Source of the DNA: DASPJQ01 sp035299065
GTDB taxonomy: Bacteria > Bacteroidota > Bacteroidia > Flavobacteriales_D > UBA2798
NCBI GenBank assembly: GCA_035299065.1
Contig: DATGXI010000025.1
Coordinates: 1-17,183, forward strand
DNA: 17,183 nt
Direction: 5' to 3'
Part shown: positions 7,777 to 14,303 of the stretch, piece by piece
Position numbering within the stretch: position 1 is the stretch's first letter
How the letters are laid out: every line of letters starts with the position of its first letter
Position numbers and translations under genes: made by a program
Notes under the pieces: generated by a model
Told to the model about the DNA's origin: nothing
The model's input: the letters and a program-made list of their open reading frames with translations, nothing else
Database searches by the model: none

Positions 7777-8856
7777 ATGAACCTGAAAATTACCCTTTGG
7801 GCAGTTTTTGCCTTCAACAGTTTTACCAATTTAAACGCTCAAGAGCAATTCAACGATTTCTGGGATTGGTCAACCTATTATTTTATTGTATATCCTACAA
7901 AAAATATGGGAAATAAAGATGTGAGTGAGGTTAAAATGATACATCAGGGCTATAAGAGATCAGGAAAACCCTCTAAAAAACCAGGTATTTCATTCAAAAA
8001 ATTTGATGAAAACGGCCGGCCGGTTGAAATGCTGTATACCGATAAAAAGGGAATTCTTCGTAAAGGAATTACCATGGTATATGACCAAAACGGACAAAAA
8101 ACACACATTGAATTATACAGGAAAAGTGTGCTGAGGCATAAAACCAGCTTTACTTACGCCTCGAAGGGAAAATACAGTGAAATCATAAACACAAATAAGG
8201 ACGGGGAAATTAATTGGAAAAGCACCTGGACATATAACGCTGATGGTTGCGTTACGGAGTCCGCTAAATTCAAAAAGGGAACAAAACTAAAGAGGCGATG
8301 GACATATGAATATTATGATAAGTGCAAGTTGGCCAGATCGTTTTTGTATAATGGCAGGGGGAAATTAAAAAACACCTGGTCATACGATTGCAAAGAAGAA
8401 GGGCAAAAACTGGAAAAGAAAAAAAACGAGATCCAGGTATGTTATTGGGAACAAAGTTCGATTGACTATATTACAAAAGTAGCCCAAACTTTTGATGAAA
8501 AAGGAAAACTTGTAAAGTATGTATCGAAGTTTACAGCAAAAGACACCCTGCCCGTGGAACACACCACCTATGATGAAAAGGACCGGTTAGTAACACGTTA
8601 CACATACAATAAAAGCTGGGATCTTCAAACAAGTCGCTCGCGTTATAAAAAAAACGGAAAACAACTTTGGGAAGTAACGTATGAGTACATGAATGATTCA
8701 CTGTTAGTGCGCGAAATTTCTACCCGAAAGGGAAAAATAGATGAGCGCACCGAATATGCTTACAACAGCGAAAGCCTGTTAACGCAAAAAAAAGTTTTTG
8801 GAACCAATGGAAAACCTCGATTTGCCATAAACATGGAATACGTAACCAGAAAATGA
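7777..8856 (+). CDS. Exported YD/YwqK-like beta-repeat protein
   Basis: The ATG at 7777 starts a signal peptide (MNLKITLWAVFAFNSFTNLN, cleavage near AQ-EQ); an ATG at 7741 is in frame but would add a polar 12-residue extension. The 359-residue product is made of about 20-25-residue repeats, each with two short beta-strands joined by a turn of the type Y-[ND]-x-x-G: FDENGRPVEMLY, YDQNGQKTHIELY, YNADGCVTESAKF, FDEKGKLVKYVSKF, YDEKDRLVTRYTY. This resembles YD (RHS) or YwqK/MORN-like antitoxin repeats seen in many Bacteroidota secreted proteins. Its stop overlaps the next start (ATGA), so the two are co-translated. Function unknown. Confidence 0.75.
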   Translation: MNLKITLWAVFAFNSFTNLNAQEQFNDFWDWSTYYFIVYPTKNMGNKDVSEVKMIHQGYKRSGKPSKKPGISFKKFDENGRPVEMLYTDKKGILRKGITMVYDQNGQKTHIELYRKSVLRHKTSFTYASKGKYSEIINTNKDGEINWKSTWTYNADGCVTESAKFKKGTKLKRRWTYEYYDKCKLARSFLYNGRGKLKNTWSYDCKEEGQKLEKKKNEIQVCYWEQSSIDYITKVAQTFDEKGKLVKYVSKFTAKDTLPVEHTTYDEKDRLVTRYTYNKSWDLQTSRSRYKKNGKQLWEVTYEYMNDSLLVREISTRKGKIDERTEYAYNSESLLTQKKVFGTNGKPRFAINMEYVTRK

Positions 8857-9785
8857 GAACAGGCATATTTATACTTGCTTTTTTATTGAGTATTTCGTGT
8901 TTTTCCCAAAAAAAGCTCAAGCCCAAAACATATTATCATTTAAAGGAAGAACCACCGGCATCGGTAAAATTACCCAATGGGTTATGGGTTGATGAAACAG
9001 AGATAACCAATTTCAGCTGGTGCGAATATATGTTTTGGACCACCCGGATATTTGGAAAAAACTCACCTGAATATACAGCATGTTTGCCAGATACACAGGT
9101 ATGGTTGCGCACTGACTCTTGCCTGCTCGATTATGCCCGTTTTTATTTGAAACACCCTGCCTATCGCGATTATCCTGTGGTAGGCATTAGCGCACAACAA
9201 GCGCAGGCATTTTGCAAATGGCGGTCTGACCGTGTGTTTGAATACATTCTTATACGCGATAATCGGCTCGAATGGAACGGCAATCAAACCCCTGAATCTT
9301 ACTTTACCATTGAAAAATACTTTGCGGGCGAATACATGGATAAAATACCCGACACATCCTATCATTATATACCTTCATTTTCACTACCTACAATGGAAGA
9401 GTGGTTTTATACGCTCAAACAAAATGACTCATTGGAGTATGAGGTGTTTGGAAAATCACGCAAACATAGTTTACGCCAACATTGGCTTACTCCCTTTATT
9501 AATGCCGATTCTCCCTCCTGTACTGATCGTTTAGGGCTCCATGCTACAGTTCCGGTCACCACCCGTAACTTTTCAAAAAAAATAAACAGGTATATATACA
9601 ACCTGCGTGGAAACGTGAATGAACTTACACTTGATGGTCCTGTGATGGGTGGAAGCTGGAAAGATTCCCGCAGAAAAATTTTTGAAAGTCCCATTTTTTT
9701 CATTTCACTTCCAACAGCCTATAATGGTTTTCGCTGCGTTTGCCATTGGGTAAAAGTTGATGAGTACATAAGGGAGTTGAAATAA
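8853..9785 (+). CDS. FGE/SUMF1-fold protein lacking the catalytic cysteines
   Basis: The 310-residue product starts with a signal peptide (MRTGIFILAFLLSISCFSQ). It has the landmarks of the formylglycine-generating-enzyme/sulfatase-modifying fold: VDETEITNFSWCEYM (46-60), YPVVGISAQQAQAFCKWRSDR (109-129), FSLPTMEEWFYTL (176-188), LRGNVNELTLDG (250-261), VMGGSWKDSRR (263-273) and a closing NGFRCVC. In true FGEs, a Cys pair that binds copper follows the GGSW segment; here that stretch (KDSRRKIFESPIFFI) has no cysteine, so copper-dependent formylglycine formation is unlikely. In Bacteroidota, inactive members of this fold include gliding/T9SS proteins such as GldK and GldJ, which are structural. 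It overlaps the upstream gene by 4 bp (ATGA). A structural or binding role is inferred. Confidence 0.85.
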   Translation: MRTGIFILAFLLSISCFSQKKLKPKTYYHLKEEPPASVKLPNGLWVDETEITNFSWCEYMFWTTRIFGKNSPEYTACLPDTQVWLRTDSCLLDYARFYLKHPAYRDYPVVGISAQQAQAFCKWRSDRVFEYILIRDNRLEWNGNQTPESYFTIEKYFAGEYMDKIPDTSYHYIPSFSLPTMEEWFYTLKQNDSLEYEVFGKSRKHSLRQHWLTPFINADSPSCTDRLGLHATVPVTTRNFSKKINRYIYNLRGNVNELTLDGPVMGGSWKDSRRKIFESPIFFISLPTAYNGFRCVCHWVKVDEYIRELK

Positions 9786-9860
9786 AGGCAAATAATCATT
9801 CAACCCGTACCAATAATAAGTTCTTTTTAGTGCTTCCCTTCTTTTTAGTAGTTTCACAAA

Positions 9861-10781
9861 ATGAAATGGGTACTAATTTTAATTACGGCTATTTATTACA
9901 ACTGCAATGCCCAATCTGTTTCCGTTAGTTTTGACGATCCCATGGTAAGTGAAACACCTGTATTTACCTGGCAAAAGCGCAACCAGGAGATACTTACTGC
10001 CCTTGCCAAACACAACATTACCTCTACCCTTTTTGTGTGTGGGCACCGGGTAAACAACGTAAATGGCAAAGCATTGGTTGCCTCCTGGAACAAAGCCGGG
10101 CATGAAATTGCCAACCATTCATGGAGCCATAAATATTACAATTCGTCAAAATGGTCGTTTGATTTTTTAAAGGGCGATTTTTTGAGATGCGACAGCCTCA
10201 TTAAAAACTATTCAAATTATACAAAACGTTTCAGGTTTCCGTATTTAAAAGAAGGCGAAACTCAGGAAAAGCGCGATTCCATGCGTGTATTCATGAAGGA
10301 GACGGGTTATACAAATGGCTATGTAAGCATTGACGCCAGCGACTGGTATTTTGACGCGCGTTTAATTGATACGCTAAAAAAGAATCCGCTTGCTGATATT
10401 ACTCCTTTTAGGGAAGCATACATTGCACACATTGTTGATCGCTGCAACTATTATGATTCGCTTTCAACAGCTTTAACAGGTCGCCAGGTGCATCATGTGC
10501 TGTTGCTGCATCATAATTTATTAAATGCTCTTTTTCTTGATGCTTTATTGCGCGAGCTTGAAAAACAAAAATGGCAATTGGAAAATACCAAACAGGCTTA
10601 TACAGATGCGATTTATACCAAAATGCCAAATATTGTTCCCGCTGGCGAATCCATTATCTGGTCACTGGCTAAAGAAAGCGACAGGTTTGAAAAGGTTTTG
10701 AGGTACCCTGCCGAGGATGGGGAATATGAAAAAAAACAACTGAATGCATACTTAAAGCAAGAAACACAACGAAAAAAGTGA
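9861..10781 (+). CDS. Polysaccharide deacetylase (NodB homology domain)
   Basis: The 306-residue product begins with a signal peptide (MKWVLILITAIYYNCNAQ). All five NodB motifs are present: motif 1 SFDDP (D25, D26; the usual final Gly is Pro), motif 2 NHSWSH (H86 and H90, zinc ligands with D26), motif 3 RFPY (125-128), motif 4 DASDW (158-162) and motif 5 LLLHHN (H217). These enzymes remove N-acetyl groups from chitin-like, peptidoglycan or exopolysaccharide chains using a divalent metal. The N-terminus is short before the domain and there is a roughly 90-residue C-terminal tail without an obvious domain. It follows the FGE-like gene after 75 bp on the same strand and may belong to that operon. 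The substrate cannot be told from the sequence. Confidence 0.92.
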   Translation: MKWVLILITAIYYNCNAQSVSVSFDDPMVSETPVFTWQKRNQEILTALAKHNITSTLFVCGHRVNNVNGKALVASWNKAGHEIANHSWSHKYYNSSKWSFDFLKGDFLRCDSLIKNYSNYTKRFRFPYLKEGETQEKRDSMRVFMKETGYTNGYVSIDASDWYFDARLIDTLKKNPLADITPFREAYIAHIVDRCNYYDSLSTALTGRQVHHVLLLHHNLLNALFLDALLRELEKQKWQLENTKQAYTDAIYTKMPNIVPAGESIIWSLAKESDRFEKVLRYPAEDGEYEKKQLNAYLKQETQRKK

Positions 10782-10960
10782 ATCATGTAACCTTGTTTTC
10801 CCATACTGAAAAACCATTACAATTCTGAAGTTATATACCAGGCTTCAAATTTTCAGCCCTTCAATCAATCAACTCATTGCGAAAATAATTTTTACGGCAT
10901 AATTTTTATCATTCATTAAGTAAGAAATAGAGATGCTGCGCTGTTGCAATATCACTACTT

Positions 10961-11575
10961 ATGAAATTAAAAAGTATACTGTTAAGTCTTGTAATAATTA
11001 CAAGTTTAAATACAAAGGCCCAGGTGGCATTTGGCTATAAAGGTGGTTACACCCGCTCATCGTTAAACGGTAGCCATGCTTTTGAAAACAATACGCTTAA
11101 ATCCTATACCCTTGGCGGGTTTATGCAATTTGGCGGAAATATTTTTGCTGTTCAGCCTGAAATTTTATTTACCCAAAAGGGCGGGCACAATTACGAAATG
11201 CTTGACCGCATAAACGAAGAGTATAAATTGAATTATCTTGAGATTCCCGTACTTTTAAAAGCCTCTTTTCCCTTTACCAACGAAGTATTTTTTCCGCATG
11301 TATTTGTAGGGCCTTACTACGCAGCTGTAATCGCAAGTTCATATAATGGCAGTATAACTGTTCCTGACGATACGCGTAACCTTAACCAAAGTGATTGGGG
11401 TGTTTTGGGTGGGGCCGGATTAGACTTTCGTCTTGGACGCGTTTTTCTTTCGCTTGACGGACGGTATCATTTAGGGTTGCGCTCCCTTGATTCGGGTGGC
11501 AATTATGATACACGCGAAATACGAAATGGTACGTTTATGATAACAGGAGGTGTTGGTGTACGATTTGGATACTAA
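10961..11575 (+). CDS. Outer-membrane beta-barrel protein, PorT-like (copy 1)
   Basis: The 204-residue product has a signal peptide (MKLKSILLSLVIITSLNTKAQ) and then strands typical of the OMP_b-brl_2/PorT-like porin family: VAFGYKGGYT, QPEILFTQKGG, NYLEIPVLLK, PHVFVGPYYA, LGGAGLDFRLG, DGRYHLGL and a terminal strand ending in an aromatic residue (GVGVRFGY), the usual signal for barrel insertion by BAM. Small 8-stranded barrels of this type sit in the outer membrane; specific function is unknown. A paralogue follows 145 bp downstream. The 179 bp upstream (10782-10960) shows no clear promoter box or hairpin. Confidence 0.85.
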   Translation: MKLKSILLSLVIITSLNTKAQVAFGYKGGYTRSSLNGSHAFENNTLKSYTLGGFMQFGGNIFAVQPEILFTQKGGHNYEMLDRINEEYKLNYLEIPVLLKASFPFTNEVFFPHVFVGPYYAAVIASSYNGSITVPDDTRNLNQSDWGVLGGAGLDFRLGRVFLSLDGRYHLGLRSLDSGGNYDTREIRNGTFMITGGVGVRFGY

Positions 11576-11587
11576 AATTTTCTCAAC

Positions 11588-11605
11588 GTGAAAAAAAAAT
11601 TTCAC
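11588..11605. repeat. AT-rich hairpin between the two barrel genes
   Basis: GTGAAA (11588-11593) and TTTCAC (11600-11605) flank a six-A loop, 12 bp after the first barrel gene's stop codon. It could be a weak terminator or simply AT-rich sequence; no T-run follows on the plus strand. Confidence 0.25.
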
Positions 11606-11720
11606 TTATGGCACAATTTCAATTTTTATTGCAAACCAATTTCACAAAAAATCAACATGTTATCGTTTTTTCTGTCAACGGCATGATTGCAGCTTATACG
11701 TAATTTATAAAAACAGAAAT

Positions 11721-12362
11721 ATGAAGATCAGAATATTATTTTACGTCCTTTTAACAGCAGCTGTTTTTGGGATGAATGGGTTTAAAGCAAATGCCCAAAT
11801 TACCTTTGGCGTTAAAGCAGGTAGTATATTTTCTACTTTCCAGGGCAATGACGCAAGCCAAAACAACACACACCAGGCCTTAACAGTAGGTGCTTTTGTG
11901 AATTTTGGCGGCACCATTTTATCACTGCAACCCGAGGTATTGCTTACGCAAAAGGGTGCAACCAACGTAAATGAAACGCACCAGGTGCGCGAAGACTTTA
12001 AGATCAATTACGTGGAGGTTCCTTTACTTTTTAAATTTGGTTTGCAATTACCGGGCATATATCCGCACGTATACATTGGACCGTATTATGCCCACGCATT
12101 GAGCCAATCGTATACGTACACCGACATTAATGGCGGCACCATAAGCCAGGAATATCAGCAAATGAAAATAAGGCCAAATGACATTGGTGCCATTGGCGGT
12201 GCAGGCATTGACTTTCACATTAACCGCTTGTTTTTTACCATTGATGGCCGTTATGGCTTAGGTATGAGTACCATTGATGGCGGTGCCGACTATGTGAGGC
12301 GCGACATTCGCAACGGCAACTTCATGTTAATGGGTGGAATTGGGATTCGTTTAACTGAATAA
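11721..12362 (+). CDS. Outer-membrane beta-barrel protein, PorT-like (copy 2)
   Basis: The 213-residue product has a signal peptide (MKIRILFYVLLTAAVFGMNG..., cleavage near NAQ-IT) and is collinear with the upstream barrel: ITFGVKAGS, QPEVLLTQKG, NYVEVPLLFK, PHVYIGPYYA, GGAGIDFHI, DGRYGLGM, RRDIRNGNFMLMGGIGI. The main difference is a longer extracellular-type loop (residues about 130-150, YTDINGGTISQEYQQMKI) where copy 1 has YNGSITVPDDTRNLN. The two are best explained as a tandem duplication with diverged surface loops. This copy ends in IRLTE, without the usual terminal aromatic. It ends 3 bp before a palindrome shared with the convergent 12445-13287 gene. Confidence 0.85.
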   Translation: MKIRILFYVLLTAAVFGMNGFKANAQITFGVKAGSIFSTFQGNDASQNNTHQALTVGAFVNFGGTILSLQPEVLLTQKGATNVNETHQVREDFKINYVEVPLLFKFGLQLPGIYPHVYIGPYYAHALSQSYTYTDINGGTISQEYQQMKIRPNDIGAIGGAGIDFHINRLFFTIDGRYGLGMSTIDGGADYVRRDIRNGNFMLMGGIGIRLTE

Positions 12363-12364
12363 TT

Positions 12365-12445
12365 GCGAATTCTGAATTTCGAATTTCGAAATTTTGGATT
12401 CCGGATTCGAAATTCGGAATTCGGAATTCGAAATTCGAAATTCGC
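12365..12445. terminator. Iterated GAATTCGAAATT palindrome between convergent genes
   Basis: 81 bp built from repeats of ATTTCGA/TTCGAAAT and GGAATTC. It folds on itself: the left end GCGAATTCTGAATTTCGAAT pairs with the right end ATTCGAAATTCGC-type sequence over about 27-30 bp with few mismatches around the TTGGATTCCGGATTC centre. It starts 3 bp after the plus gene's stop and its last base is in the minus gene's stop codon, so it most likely acts as a bidirectional terminator or mRNA end. It may also be a dispersed repeat element (read in one frame it gives EIRNSEFEIRNS). Confidence 0.6.
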
Positions 12446-13287
12446 TATTTGCTGATGTCAAACCAAACAAACCTTCCGTTCAGGTAAATAAATACCACAT
12501 CGTTAAAAAACTGAGCGGTTATCATTTGCTGAATAGCATCTTCGAGTTTGGTTCCGGCCATGGTTTCCGTTTCAATATCGCCATGGGTCCAGTAATACGT
12601 TAGGCTTTTTCCTTTGTTGGGCTTGCGATCGTTCTTCCTGTCGTTGTAATAGTGCTCAAAATTATACATGTTTTCTTCCAGGTAAGCACTCACAGGCTTG
12701 CCTTCTTTTTTAACGGTAATGGTTTCTTTTAAAAAATACGGGCTGTTCATTTTTTGAAATTTAGTGGTAACGCCATTCCTGTAATCGGGTAAATAAAAAT
12801 TGTTGCGATCCATTTTTTTCAACTCGTCAACGTATTGCCTGAACCACTCAGACCGTAAGTTGTAATCACGAATTAATTTTGATGACTGGTTTGCATTGCC
12901 CAATGCAATAAAATTGCGTGATACAAGTAATAAAAAAGCCGCATTTACCTTTGCGGGATAGGCATCAAGTTTTTCATGCAATAAATTAAACGTATAGTTT
13001 TTAGGGCATTTTTCACCGGTAATAATTGGGTACAACGAATCAAAGTCGGCATACTTTGCTGCATGTTCATACAGGTAAATGCTCATTTGTTCACAATTGG
13101 TCAGGGCCTTCAATTCTGATTCAAGCTTTGCGTTGTTTTGATCGGCTGGCATGGTTTTAATAAATTCCATTTCCCGTTCATTCAAAACAAGGGTGTCTTC
13201 CTCCTCCTCATAGGTGGAGTCTTCCTGTGCATATCCAATTGCCCCGGCAACAAAAAAGAATAAGATAAATGCGGTAAAATGCTTCAT
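12445..13287 (-). CDS. Exported protein of unknown function, 280 residues
   Basis: The ATG at 13285-13287 starts MKHFTAFILFFFVAGAIGYAQ, a clear signal peptide. An ATG at 13347 is in frame but adds a polar leader and is not used here. Mature protein: an acidic stretch just after cleavage (STYEEEEDTL, about residues 24-33), a mostly helical N-terminal half with cysteines at TNCEQM and GEKCPKN, and a C-terminal beta-type half (YFLKETITVKKEG, YYWTHGDIETE, FFNDVVFIYLNGRFVWFDI). No family is recognised. It is a single gene: the palindrome follows its stop and the next gene upstream is on the other strand. Confidence 0.8.
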   Translation of the reverse strand: MKHFTAFILFFFVAGAIGYAQEDSTYEEEEDTLVLNEREMEFIKTMPADQNNAKLESELKALTNCEQMSIYLYEHAAKYADFDSLYPIITGEKCPKNYTFNLLHEKLDAYPAKVNAAFLLLVSRNFIALGNANQSSKLIRDYNLRSEWFRQYVDELKKMDRNNFYLPDYRNGVTTKFQKMNSPYFLKETITVKKEGKPVSAYLEENMYNFEHYYNDRKNDRKPNKGKSLTYYWTHGDIETETMAGTKLEDAIQQMITAQFFNDVVFIYLNGRFVWFDISK

Positions 13288-13396
13288 GTTGGTACTGCAA
13301 GTAACAAAAATTGATCCAATGGTTACATTGTTCTCTTTCGTCAACACCCTGCCTCATTGATTAAAATTCCTGAAAATCAATTAAATAAATGTTCAA

Positions 13397-13450
13397 AACC
13401 CTGTTATTAAGCACGTTGAATTTTTAATTTAACAGGGTTATTCCCCTGTT
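13397..13450. promoter_or_regulatory. Two mutually exclusive hairpins in the divergent intergenic region
   Basis: In the 303-bp gap (13288-13590), AACCCTGTTA (13397-13406) is a perfect inverted match to TAACAGGGTT (13430-13439). The middle of that right arm, AACAGGG (13431-13437), can instead pair with CCCTGTT (13444-13450) across a 6-nt loop. Only one hairpin can form at a time, because they share the AACAGGG strand. As DNA the site is three copies of the CCCTGTT/AACAGGG motif and could be an operator; as RNA it could be a switch in the leader of the 13591 gene if transcription starts upstream. The rest of the gap holds the leader hairpin at 13536-13557 and nothing else I can identify; no consensus TAnnTTTG box was found (nearest: CATTTTTG at 13454-13461). 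Confidence 0.4.
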
Positions 13451-13535
13451 GCTCATTTTTGTACATTGCAGGCCTGTTGCGGTTGGGAATTTTCAACGCT
13501 GCTTTTATACCGGATTTAATCAAACATTATAAAAA

Positions 13536-13557
13536 AATGTGGAGCAGCTACCACATT
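13536..13557 (+). promoter_or_regulatory. Leader hairpin with CAGCTACCA element (copy 1)
   Basis: AATGTGG (13536-13542) and CCACATT (13551-13557) form a perfect 7-bp stem with loop AGCAGCTA, 33 bp before the start of the small lipoprotein gene. The TGTGG...CAGCTACCA part recurs upstream of the downstream paralogue (13966-13979). Between the hairpin and the ATG is an A-rich stretch typical of strong Bacteroidota translation starts. Confidence 0.45.
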
Positions 13558-13590
13558 AAAAAACGGAATAACTAAAATAAAACAAAACAA

Positions 13591-13872
13591 ATGAAAAAAT
13601 TATTATTTATCTCTTTGTCGGTGCTTGTTCTTGCATCATGTGGCAGCGGCAGCAAAAAAGGTGCATGGTCAAAAGCTGATAAAGACAAGGCTGATGCTGA
13701 AATCAAGAAAGCTGATGCTGACTTAGCTGCTTTTGGTGACAAAAAAGATGCATTCGTAAAATGCTACCTTGAGAGGATCGAGGACAACTTTGACAACTTT
13801 GATCAAGCGAACAAAGACCTTGAAGGTTGTAAAAAGTACGCTACTGAGTGTGCTCAAGAGGTAATGAAATAG
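13591..13872 (+). CDS. Small lipoprotein, 93 residues, with three conserved cysteines (copy 1)
   Basis: The signal peptide MKKLLFISLSVLVLASCGS has a lipobox ending at Cys17. The mature part is Lys/Asp-rich and helical (KADKDKADAEIKKADADLAA, 28-47) and carries C58 (KCYL), C80 (EGC) and C87 (TEC), which are kept in the paralogue and may bind metal or form disulfides. The leader is very A-rich (AAAATAAAACAAAACAA directly before ATG) and the gene has a strong terminator at 13892-13927, both consistent with high expression. I recognise no family. Together with 14009-14290 it forms a tandem pair. Confidence 0.85.
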   Translation: MKKLLFISLSVLVLASCGSGSKKGAWSKADKDKADAEIKKADADLAAFGDKKDAFVKCYLERIEDNFDNFDQANKDLEGCKKYATECAQEVMK

Positions 13873-13891
13873 TAGATTCTTATTTCGATAT

Positions 13892-13927
13892 AAAAAAACC
13901 GGTAACATTTCTTGCCGGTTTTTTTTT
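13892..13927 (+). terminator. Intrinsic terminator of the small lipoprotein gene
   Basis: CCGGTAA (13899-13905) pairs with TTGCCGG (13912-13918, one G-T pair), flanked by seven A on the left and nine T on the right (13919-13927). It lies 19 bp after the stop codon. The A and T runs make it work in both directions, but only the plus strand has a gene ending here. It separates copy 1 from copy 2, so copy 2 probably needs its own promoter. Confidence 0.85.
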
Positions 13928-13965
13928 CCTCTTGTCTAAAAAATTAATTCCATTTTTAAAGCCAT

Positions 13966-13979
13966 TGTGGCAGCTACCA
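13966..13979 (+). promoter_or_regulatory. Leader element TGTGG-CAGCTACCA (copy 2)
   Basis: TGTGGCAGCTACCA at 13966-13979 matches copy 1 (TGTGGAGCAGCTACCA) apart from two missing bases. The next stretch is also alike (GTAAAAACCG versus TTAAAAAACGG). TGG and CCA can pair around CAGCTA. The start codon follows 29 bp later, close to the spacing in copy 1 (33 bp after the stem end). Confidence 0.45.
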
Positions 13980-14008
13980 GGTAAAAACCGTTTAAAATTA
14001 AAGAAAAC

Positions 14009-14290
14009 ATGAAAACATTGGTATTGTTTATAGGACTATTACTTTTTCTGGTGTCATTTGGAGACGAAAGCAGGAAAGGCGCCTGGTCTAAAAAAGACAA
14101 GAAAAAAGCCAGGAAGGAAATTAAAAAAGTGGATGCTGATTTAGCTGCTTTTGGAAGTAAAAAGCAAGCTTTTATTGATTGCTATTTGAAAAAAATTGAA
14201 GATACCTTCGATAATTTTACAACGGCTGATCATGACATTGAAACATGTACAAAATTGGCTACCGAGTGTGCCGAAGAAGTGATGAAATAA
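14009..14290 (+). CDS. Paralogue of the 93-residue lipoprotein, without lipobox cysteine (copy 2)
   Basis: Also 93 residues, aligning with copy 1 without a gap; I count about 58 identical positions. C58, C80 and C87, the GAWSK motif (24-28), ADLAAFG and the ATEC.EEVMK end are kept. The signal-like region is LVLFIGLLLFLVSFGDES: Phe stands where copy 1 has the lipidated Cys17 (TTT versus TGT, one base change). The product should therefore be a signal-anchored or differently processed protein, not a lipoprotein. Mature helix is more basic than in copy 1 (KKDKKKARKEIKK). Its stop is 13 bp from the convergent radical SAM gene's stop, with no evident terminator between them. Confidence 0.8.
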   Translation: MKTLVLFIGLLLFLVSFGDESRKGAWSKKDKKKARKEIKKVDADLAAFGSKKQAFIDCYLKKIEDTFDNFTTADHDIETCTKLATECAEEVMK

Positions 14291-14303
14291 TCACCCGCTC
14301 ATT

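Noticed and set aside
12394..12603. Plus-strand ORF with EIRNSEFEIRNS repeats
   Set aside because: It is the palindromic repeat read in frame, then antisense to the 12445-13287 gene; no start signal or signal peptide.
13397..13439. Inverted repeat as a transcription terminator
   Set aside because: No T-run follows on either strand and no gene ends just before it.
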